A stretch of DNA of 30,375 nt. Origin: a virus. Under the pieces are notes generated by a model. The model did no database searches and had not been told where the DNA came from. It saw nothing but the letters and a program-made list of their open reading frames with translations. Of the stretch, positions 18,087 to 28,800 are shown piece by piece. Numbering within the stretch: position 1 is the stretch's first letter; each line of letters begins with the position of its first letter. Location: positions 1-30,375 of the IMG/VR virus record IMGVR_UViG_3300025168_000412. One strand, given 5' to 3'. The translations under genes and the position numbers were made by a program.

Positions 18087-19814
18087 ATGGCAAACACAAC
18101 AGGACAAGCGGATAGAGGGATATTAGAAGCCGATAGAGGAACTTATGATTCAGGCGCTGCAGACGCTATGATGTATACAGCTTTTGACAAAGGTTTTTCA
18201 GGTGGTACAAAAGCGCTAAAAGAAAAAGCGCAACAAGATTATCAAATACAACAAACTAAATACAATCAATTATTAGAAGCTAAACCACAGCTTATATCTG
18301 CTTATTTAACTGATCAACAAATAGATGATTTGCGGCCAGTTTTAAATGATATTAGTAATGTTTGGTCTGAACAAGCTAGTATATTATCTCAACCAGGCGG
18401 TAAAGATAATTTAAAAGCTCAAAATAGGATTCAAGAAGCAGCTAGTTATATTGCTAATATTGAAAACGGAAATCAACAACTATATAAAATAAGGGAGTTT
18501 AATGAAGATAAAAATGGTGATTTTTCTTTAATGTTAAATGATGAACAAAGACATCATATAAGATCAATAAGTAATACTATTAATGGGGCCGAAGACACGG
18601 GTGTTGTGATTGAGTATCCAAAAAAAGATGGATATCACATGAAAGTAACCATGCCTGATGGTACTGTTTATGATAGAAATAATCCTATACCACAACCTCA
18701 AGGTGAATTTAAAAGAGGTGGAACTGGATTATTAAACATAGCAAATACCGCGAAAGATGATGGGGGAACTGCAACTGCTCCAATGAATACAGGGGTTGCT
18801 GCTAATAATATTTTAAATGAAATAAAAAAATTAAAATCTGATTATAGTGATGAAGATGGTTCTGCAACGAGTCAAGAAAAAAAAGATTTATTCTTTAGAG
18901 ATTTAACACCAGATGGTCAAGATATATCTTACGCACAGGCTTTTGCAAGTGGGAATTTACCAAGAGAGTTTTATTTGGATGAGAATAAACAAATGATATA
19001 TCTTGATTCAAAATCAGATGATAGACAAGGTCCATCTCGAATTGTAGGTCCTAGAAGAAGAGGTAAGGGTGTTAGTAAATTAGGTGTACCGTTTGAAGAT
19101 AGAGCTGCAGTACCAGTGTTTGGCGGAACAGGAGGATATGCAGAAATTCCAAACTGGGCTGGTAGTTTTCAATGGAATGAAGAAGAAGTTAGAGAATATC
19201 TTACAGATAATACTATTTTAGAACGTAATTTAAAATTATTTTCTAAATATTACGGCGGTGCTGTAGCTCAATTGCATAATGATCAATTTAATTTGAAAAA
19301 AGATAGAGCTGGTCAGTATTTAATGGGTATGGATGGTAGTGGTAATATAGTGGACATGTATGGTGACAAAACAGATATGACAATAAAGAAAAGACAACTG
19401 TATTCTAATATGATAGTTGATGGAGCTTTGTATGGTCTTGACAACCAAACTACATCGTTATTAAGAAATGGAAATTACGATCAAATTAGTCAAAATTTAA
19501 CTAGTACATTTACAGGTACTGGGATAACGGTTGGAAAAGTAAAAGATCCAAAGAAAAAAGGAAAATTTATGGCTTCAAATTTTGTTGGAGTAAAGGTGGG
19601 TGATAAACAGCAATTGTTTGATATATCAAAACCTGGTCAAGTTAAAAAAATGAAATTAATGTTAGGTAATAGTAATATATATAATCAATTATCTTTAAGT
19701 GGTAATCCAGAAACTTGGAGAAGTTTTGATGGAAGTGAAATATTGTTTAAAGGTGAAAAATGGAAGACTGGGTATCATTGGAAGGCTACGAATGGTGGAA
19801 TGGATTTTCAATAA
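18087..19814 (+). CDS. Putative internal virion/cargo protein
   Basis: A 575-residue protein in the middle of the internal-protein block, 18 bases after the previous stop. The N-terminus has a short internal repeat (ADRGILEADRGTYD, about residues 8-21), then a helical Gln-rich stretch (about residues 45-140, including KEKAQQDYQIQQTKYNQLL). The central part (about residues 150-320) is Gly/Asp-rich with probable loops. The C-terminal ~200 residues are mixed alpha/beta and include LKLFSKYYGGAVAQLHNDQF and a basic KDPKKKGKFM loop. No enzymatic motif, signal peptide or membrane helix stands out. Position between a gp14/gp7-like protein and the giant multidomain protein suggests a component ejected with the genome. 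A tail-associated role is possible. Confidence 0.6.
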   Translation: MANTTGQADRGILEADRGTYDSGAADAMMYTAFDKGFSGGTKALKEKAQQDYQIQQTKYNQLLEAKPQLISAYLTDQQIDDLRPVLNDISNVWSEQASILSQPGGKDNLKAQNRIQEAASYIANIENGNQQLYKIREFNEDKNGDFSLMLNDEQRHHIRSISNTINGAEDTGVVIEYPKKDGYHMKVTMPDGTVYDRNNPIPQPQGEFKRGGTGLLNIANTAKDDGGTATAPMNTGVAANNILNEIKKLKSDYSDEDGSATSQEKKDLFFRDLTPDGQDISYAQAFASGNLPREFYLDENKQMIYLDSKSDDRQGPSRIVGPRRRGKGVSKLGVPFEDRAAVPVFGGTGGYAEIPNWAGSFQWNEEEVREYLTDNTILERNLKLFSKYYGGAVAQLHNDQFNLKKDRAGQYLMGMDGSGNIVDMYGDKTDMTIKKRQLYSNMIVDGALYGLDNQTTSLLRNGNYDQISQNLTSTFTGTGITVGKVKDPKKKGKFMASNFVGVKVGDKQQLFDISKPGQVKKMKLMLGNSNIYNQLSLSGNPETWRSFDGSEILFKGEKWKTGYHWKATNGGMDFQ

Positions 19815-19830
19815 AATTAAATAACAATAC

Positions 19831-22800
19831 ATGGCTGAAGCAAAAAATATATATAGTCCATCCACATACGCCATGCCTAATAGTAGCCTGGCTGATAGGG
19901 GAGACATGAGTTTAGCAGAGTTTAATAAAAACCCTGGTAACATCATGTATTATCAAGTGTATCCTGATAAAATAACAGGTAAAGGTCATACAAAAGAAAA
20001 ACCTGTTTACGTAAAACATCCAAAAGCCGGTCAGTTAATAATGCGTGATGGTAAACCAAAAATATCTGATTATGCACAACATCTTTTAGATAATAATTTT
20101 GATATTAAACCTGGCGCTGCAAATAACCACGGTGTAATGATACATTTTGAAACCGATAATGATGGTTTAAAAGCAAAGAAGCAATGGTGGAGTACGGTTA
20201 AAAACTGGAAACCATATAAAGGTAAAACTGTAGATGAAGCTCTTAGAACTTACAGTGGTGGTGCCACTGGTTATGATTCTAGTGGAATTTCTGGTGGTTT
20301 TGATGGTACTAAATTACTTTCAGATTTAAACCAATCAGAATTAGATTCTCTTTCTATAAACCAAATGAATGCTGAAGATTCCGTTAACTATAAACGTTTA
20401 ATCAATAAGAATCTTATAATTATAGATCCAGATTCTAATACTGCTTCTATAAATCCAGCTAACGATACTACGTACAATATCCAAGGGGACGAGATAAATC
20501 CTATTACTGGAGAGATTATAATTAAAGATAGTGGTGATAGTACCGCAAACATACCTATCGATACTAGTGATGTTATAGCTACAGAGACTATTTCTAGCGA
20601 AGGTATAGGTGTCACACCTACTGCTGAAGAAAGAGAAAAATACAATGCAGAGATAGCGCAAAGGAGATCTAATAATCTAAAACCGGATTCTTCTACTGAA
20701 AATTTTATTAGAAACCCTGAAGCTCATTCAGCAACTCAAACTGACGATATAACTACACAGGGTTCTGAAGCTATACCAATACCTTCTGGTTCTTCAAATT
20801 ATGAAACTGCAAATTTGAAAAATAAAAGTACGAGTATTTTATCGGAGACTGATGATGAACAACCTGCGCCAGAAACAGACGAAGAAATATTTACGGTTAA
20901 ACCTCTTAACGAACAAACAACTGATTCAGAAGCTGAAAATCGTTACGGACCTAACCCACTAGATAATAATTTATTTCAAACAACTAGTGATGATAAAGTA
21001 GGAAAATATAAAGGTAGACCTCATCAATTAGTAATTGGTAAAACCACTATTGATGTACCTGGAACAGGTGCGTACGAAGGACTTAATTTTACGCAAGATG
21101 ATCTTATACGTAATGTAGACGCACAGGTAGATGCTGAAGCTTTAGGTGCTGATAGTGAAGCAATAACAAGCGTGGATGTTGGAAGCATATATACAAGTCA
21201 TTTAAATACTATTGAAGATTGGGAAAGTTTTCCTGAAAATAAAAAATTATCTGACGTATACGATGCTGACAATTATGACCGCACACTTCATGTGCCTCCT
21301 GACATAAAGCGAATAAGATATGAAGTTGAAAGATACAATAAAATAACAGACAATGTACTACGAGGATATGACGCTAAAGAACAAGATTTAGAATTAAGAG
21401 CTGCTATATTATCATCAATGACACCTGAAGATATATTAAAAGCAGAAGCGGATAGATTTACAGATATTGAATACGAATATTTATACTTAAATGGAGTAAA
21501 CAAGGTTTTAGAAAATAATCAAAAGAAATTAAACCTTGAAAATACAAAAATAATAGATGAAGGTGAGGTAGTTAAAAGAAAACAAGAGAAAATAACAAGT
21601 GATGTTGAGGGATATTTAAGTGAAGTTGATGAGTTACAAAGTCAATGGAAGGATATAAAACAAAACGGTAAATTTACATATTTTGGTGGTGTTCAAAGAT
21701 GGGTACCAAATTTTCAAAACGAATTTCAACAACTTGAATATAATGAGTTTTTAGAAACAAAAAAAGATTTAGACATATGGAGAGATGAAATTAATGTAGA
21801 GCAAAAAGAGTTTGAAAAAGATGTTGCTGATGTAAACGGACTTATAGAGATTTATAACGAGGAAGCAAACAAATTATATGCTAATATTGGTTTTCATCAA
21901 CAAGAAATGGTTTTCACACCTTCTGATCCTAGTCTAAGATATATGACCGGAGAAGATGGTCAATTTGTTATAAGTAATTCTTGGAATGAATCTATAAGAG
22001 ATTTAGGTGGTAAAGACAATGAAATGGCTAAAGCACTTGACGTTGTGTCTAGTGGCGCTAGTAATTATCTTGAGTTTAAAGCCTTTGTGAAAGTATTTTC
22101 TGGGAGCATGAAAAAATATACATATCCAGCGGCAGCCATAATAGTTGGTGGCGCTGCGGTTATGTCATGGGCTGGCATAGGAACAACAGATTTAAAAAAC
22201 ATGCGAGGTTTTAGAGGTAAAAAGGATGTAGATGGAATGATATCTTATGATGCAATGGATTTCCTTGCTGATGCTTTTGGTAATTTATCGAAAAAAAATA
22301 TACTACCTACTTCTAATCGTCCAGATGCAAATTTATTTTTACAAAAACCTATTGAAGGTCAAATATTTCCATATATTAATAGTGAAACTGGTGGTTGGTA
22401 TAAGTATGGTAAGGCCATGAGTGAATTAATTCCTTATACTTTAATGATCGCGGGTGGTGTTAGAAAGTACGCGGCAGGAAGGGCCACTTCTTCTGCAGAA
22501 CGCCTACGTGCTGTGCAAGGAGCTGGTAAAGGAAAACAATTTAGAAGATTAGGATTGGTTGATGTTGGTGGTAAAATTTCTTTAAATCCAAGCAAGTTTG
22601 TAAATAGTTTGCAAAAAAGATTTAAAATGGGTGATAGGTTAGCCAACAACTTGAAACAAATAGATTTAACTTACAAAATGTTGCTTTCTCAAAATGTTGC
22701 TTATGCTAGATCTGAAGGTTTAGATGGTCAATCAGCCTTCGCAATGGGTAGTTGGATGAGTTTAATGACGGGTATTTCTCAATCAATAATGCCTGATTAC

Positions 22801-25800
22801 TTGTGGTTTAAAGGCGTTAAAGGCAAAAGCTTAATGAAAGGTCTTGTTAATGAGATGAAAAAAACTGCAGCATTTACTTTGTCTAAAAATATAACTTTAG
22901 GCGCAAAAGCTATAGCTTTTAAAAAAGCTGGTACACAATGGTTTAGAAACTCTTTTAAAGAATTATTAGAGGAAGAATTAGATGTAGCGTTAAATGATGT
23001 AGTAAAATCTAATTACTTAGCAAATCATTCACCAGAGGTTTTTGATATTATGACGCAAAATCATTTAGTTGTTGGGACAATGATGTTAACTGGTATGCTT
23101 GGTAGTGTACAAGCGTTTAAAACACAAAAAGCAGTAAAAAACAACATTTATTATTCACTACTAAAGGATCAATCAACCATTATAGACGGTATTGGTGATA
23201 AATTACAAGCTGTTGAATCTGAAATAAAAAGACTTGAAGGTTATACTAGTTTAGAAAATTGGGAAAAAACTCATTTAAAAGAAATGAAGAAGTCTAAAGA
23301 TGCTTTAGTAAAAACAAGGGATCATGCGTTTGACATTGCTAGAGCTATACAAATAGCACCTGAATATGTAACCACTGAAACTATTGATTTATTGATAAAG
23401 AAAAATAAATTAGTTGATGAAAAAGTTGAATTGTTAAAAAGTAAAGATAAGGTTGCTGTTGAAAAACAAGTTGAAGATTTAAATGCTAAAATTGAAAAAG
23501 TAAACGAACAAATAAGAACCGAAAGTTATACTGTTAAAAAAGAAAAATTAAATAAAATATTAGAAAAAAGAGGTAGAAAATTAGCTAAAGACGAGGGGTA
23601 CGAATATTACGAAACAAAAAGTAGAGAAGAATATCTAGAGTTTGCTAATAAAGAAAACGCTAAAAGAGCAAAAGACAATAAAGATTTGAATGATAAAATT
23701 GTTGCTTTAGAAAGAGATTTTAATAACTATGTTAAAGGAGGTCAATTAAATGAAAAAACTCTAAAAGAAATAAAGAAATTAAAAGAGAAGAAACAAGTTC
23801 TTGTACCTGATACTTTACAAGAATTAAAAGGTAAAAGAGCTGGGGGTTTTACGTATTATAATGATATAACTAAAAGACATACAATTATAATAAATTGGGA
23901 TATTGCTAGAGAATCTAAAAACTTTGCAGTTGTACAACATGAAATAATGCATGCTATGTTAAGGCAAAGTTTTAATACTGCTAAGGGTCGAAAAATGATG
24001 ACAAGAATGGCTATGGCTATAAGAGCTGAATTATTAGAAAACCCATCTGTAATGTCTAGATATGTTATCAATAAATTCGCTGGTTATGATGGTGGCTTAA
24101 TAAACGAAGCAAATGCTGATGAATTATTTACAATAATGTCGGAGTATATGCTACAAAATAATTATAGGCTTTCAAAATCATTTTTAGGTAAAATTGGCGA
24201 TATGCTTAGACTTATTGCTAGAGAGTTTGGTTATAACTTTAAAATTAACAATGTTAACGACGTAATGAACTTTATTCAAGATTACTCAAAAGAGGCAAAA
24301 AGAGGTAAGTTTAGTCTTGGAATGAAAAAAATTAAAGAAAAAGGATTAAAAGGAAGTGTGAAGCTTTCTGCGGAACAAAGAGCTAGGCTAGATGTCGAAA
24401 ATAAAATTACTGGAGCGGCAAAAGTAAGTAAATCTATATATACAGATCCAAAAATATTAGAAGATTTAGGGTTGAAAGAATCGTCTAAAAAAATAATTAT
24501 TGAAAACGCTAGAATAAGACAATTAATTTTAGATGAAGGTATAGAGCAAGATGGTAAAATTGTAGCGTCACCAGAGCTGCAAGACGCTTTAATAGCAAAC
24601 AACATGGCTGCAGCTGTTAATTTAGCTAAGTTTGCTGCGGCTAATCCAAAAATAATGGTACTTGAGGAGGGTAAAAGAGTTGATTTTAAACAATTTTTAT
24701 CTGGTTATTATAAAGAACTGACTGAATTAGCGGGAACGTATGATGCTAGTATAAATGAATTTGGTCAATACATGAACACTATACTACCGCTTAGGTATAA
24801 TCAAATATTAGACGCAGAGAAGAAAGGTGAAATAGAAGGCTCTGTAAGTTTAGACGCTGAAGGTGTAAATGAAGTTGAAGATACAGACGTTGGAATATTA
24901 GGTAGGTTAGATGAAAGTGAATCTAGTTTACCTGGTGTTAATATAGCTTTTAAAGTTGGTGGAGAGGCTTTACAAAAAGAATATGAAGATCATTACGAGA
25001 AAGGTTATTTAATGATTAAAAATGGTCCATTAAAAGGTCAAAGCAGGGAAGAATGGCTTGAAGAACTGAAAGAACTTGGTTTTGTTGATGCTTTTGGAAA
25101 TATTTTTGATATTAATAATATAGATTTAGCAAATCTTCAAGATTTAGCAGTTAATATAACAAGTAAAATATCAGGTATTGATGCTGATAAGTTAAATTAT
25201 GTACTTAATGCTAAAGCAAGGAAAGAAGGTAAAATACCAGCTGTTAAGTTTATGGCTAATTTAAGGATAGATGAGTCAAGAGGTTCTAATGAACTAAGAG
25301 ACGCTCAGTTAGCTATGAAAAAAATAGGGATGGCATTATTTGTTGGACCAGTATTAACAGAGGGTTTTGTTGGTACTACAAGCAAGCCAATAGGATCATT
25401 AAAAATAAGACCAAATCTACAAAAATTACATTATAATAAAGGAAGCAAAAAGAACAATGTTCAAATGTTTCATAAGAAACCAAATATTGATATTAAAACA
25501 GCTGAAGAATCTGCTGGAATTATAGATGGTAAATCTTTTAGAGCAGATAGAAATATATCAGCAAACGTTCATGCTTACTGGAATGCGTTTGGTAAAATGG
25601 TAGGTAGTCAATCAATGAGAAATGTTTTAGCAAAACACGGTGATTTAACTCAAAAGATTAGAGTAGCTTTAGAGGATGGTAAATCTAAATTAGCACAGTC
25701 TAAATATTATAAAGAGTCTGCAAAAGAAATAAGAGAAGAAATAATAGAAGGCTTAGAAGGAATGTCTATAAACCTTACCGGTATAATTATTGACTATCAA

Positions 25801-28800
25801 GAAGATTCTGATACATTTAAACAAAAAACTAAAGAATTGTTTAAAGAAACATTTGAAAATTCAAATGTTGATTATAATAAACTATATAATCAACTATTTC
25901 AAAAAATAGGTTTGTTAACAATATGGGGCTCAATGTCTGTTAGATATCAAGCGTTAGGTATGGAGGCGCCTGTGTTTAAGGATTTTATAGAAGAACAATT
26001 AGAAAATATAGCAGAAGATAGTGAAGTGTTTAATAGTATTGGTATAGTACCATCACCTGGCTTTGGTCCACTTTCTAAAAACGCTGCTTACGGGAGAAAT
26101 GACGTTGAAAGAGGTAGGGCTAATTTAGCTGAATATGCGCAAGAACTTAAAAAACGAGTTCTTGATCCTAAAGATAGTATGACAATAGAAAAAGCTATGA
26201 TATATCTTACTATGATGGGTGGAATGTATAAAAACGCTAGTGGCATAGCAAATAAACAATTTAGTCCGGAATCAAAAGGCTCTACTAATGTTAAATACAA
26301 TTTTGTAATGTTAGATTCTAAAAGATTTAGAGCTAATGTAACTGAAAGCGCTCAAGATTATTATGATGTAATAAATTTAGCGACTGATAACTTTTTTGAT
26401 ATTAGTGGAAAAAAATTATCCTTATTACTTAAAGATAATTCAAATGCTTTTTTAAAAGAATTAATGAAAGACGGAATTGATGCAACTCTAGAAAAAAGAA
26501 ACGCACAAGCTGATATTGCTAGAGAACTTTTTAAAGACACTATTATTAGAAATTGGAAAAAGTACGGTATAAGTGAAAACCCAAGAGATAGAATGATGTT
26601 TGCGCAGGTAATTTTTAGTTATAGTGAGGGTATGGAATCGCCATCGAGAAAAGCAGCTAAAATTTGGGGTATTGCTGAAGGTTTATATGATTTTAAAAAT
26701 AATAAATATATTGGTGGTGATATAAACAAAGTTGGTTCTGACTTAGAATATGACCATAATAAACCTCATCGTAAATTAATACAAAGATCTATTGAGATTT
26801 TATCTAAAAACAATGAGATTGAATGGAATGATTTGTTTGATAAAGCTTTTGAGGATTATACTATAAGTATTATAACAAATAAACATAATAAAGCTATTAA
26901 TAGTGCTGGTTTTCAATCAATAATAGGGCCTAATTATGCTGAGGGTAGTAAAATGACAGACGTAACGCGTGGTGTTTTTAACAGATCTTATAATGATATA
27001 CTTTTAAATCATCCTGATATTAAACCTATTCTTGAAATTGCATCTAGAGGTAAAGTAAGAGTTGGAGATGGTTTTGTAAATGTTAAAGCACCTAAAGTTA
27101 GCAAGTCAATAGCTTACCATGAAGTTGCTAAAATAGCTAGATCAATAGAGTATACAGAAAATACTAAAGGTATAAGTATTTTAGATTTTGACGATACTTT
27201 AGCAACAACTAAGTCAAGCGTGTTGTTTACTACGCCTGAAGGCATTAAAGGTAAGTTAAATGCTGAGGAATATGCTAGAGATTATGTTGCTTTAGAAAGT
27301 GCTGGTTATAAATTTGATTTTTCAGAATTTAACAAAGTTATAGATGGTAAAGTTGCTCCATTATTTAATAAAGCTTTAAAACTTGCAAGAAAGTTTGGAA
27401 CAGAAAACATGTTTGTGCTTACGGCTAGACCTGCAGAAGCTGCTCCAGCTATATACCAGTTTTTAAAAGAAAATGGACTAGAAATACCTTTGGCAAATAT
27501 AACAGGTTTAGAAAATTCTACTGCAGAAGCTAAAGCAATGTGGATAGTTGGTAAAGTTGAAGAAGGATACAATGATATATATTTTGCTGATGATGCTCTA
27601 CAGAATGTTCAAGCAGTTAAAAATGTTGTAGAACAATTAGATGTTAAATCAAAAGTACAACAAGCTAAGGCATCTAAAAGTATTGAATATAGTGAAGAAT
27701 TTAACAAGATACTAGAAGAGGCAAGTGGTATTAATGCTGAAAAACAATTTTCTGCAACAAAAGGTAGGAAAAGAGGTGAAAAGAAAGGTAAGTATAGATT
27801 TTGGATACCACCATCAGCAGAAGATTTTATGGGTTTATTGTATAGTTTTTTAGGTAAAGGTAAGAAAGGTGATGCGCAAATAAAGTTTTTCAAAAAAGTT
27901 TTATTAGATCCTTTCGCTAAAGCTATAACTCAACTAAATCAAGCTAAACAACAAATGGCTAATGAATATGTAGAGTTATTAAAAAGTTTTAATGGTATGC
28001 GAAAAAGACTTCAAGAGAAAATTATGGATGATGATTTTGTAATTGAAGACGCTGTTAGAGTTTATTTGTGGAATAAAGCTGGTTACAAAATACCTGGTTT
28101 ATCAGAAAAAGATAAACAAGAATTAATTGATATTGTTGAAAGTGATGAAAAACTATTAGCATTCGCTGCTTCTGTTGGAAAAATATCAAGAGATGAAAAT
28201 GGTTATATTAAACCAAGTGAAGAATGGGAGACCGATGGTATAAGGCATGATCTTTTTCAAAAATCTGGTAAAATTAAAAGAGCAGAATTTTTAGAAACAT
28301 TTAAACAAAATAGAGAAATAATATTTGGTAAATGGTCAGGTAAAAAATTAGTTGGTCCTAACATGAACAAAATAGAAGCTATTTATGGTCCTGATTTTAG
28401 AAGCGCTTTAGAAGATGTGTTATGGAGAATGGAAAATGGATCTAATAGAACTTTTGGTAATAACAAAAAAGTTAACGCTTTTATGAACTGGGTAAACGGT
28501 TCGGTTGCTGCTGTTATGTTTGTTAACGTAAGATCAGCCGTGCTTCAAACCTTGTCAATGGCTAACTTTATAAATTGGGAAGAAAATAATATGTTTGCAG
28601 CGGCTAGTGCTTTTGCAAATCAAGGACAATTTTGGACTGATTTTGCTTATTTATTTAATTCTGATTTCTTAAAACAACGTAGATCTGGTTTAACAACAGA
28701 TTTAAACGCTTCTGAATTAATAACACATTTAAGTAAAACTGATAATAAAGCAAAAGCAGCTGTTAATTGGTTGTTAAAAAAAGGTTTTTTACCTACTCAA

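Noticed and set aside
27181-27201. DFDD as the catalytic Asp motif of a virion RNA polymerase, as found in giant proteins of crAss-like phages
   Set aside because: It is followed by LTARP and FADDALQNV at proper spacing, which defines a HAD hydrolase. No other polymerase motif was seen in the giant protein.
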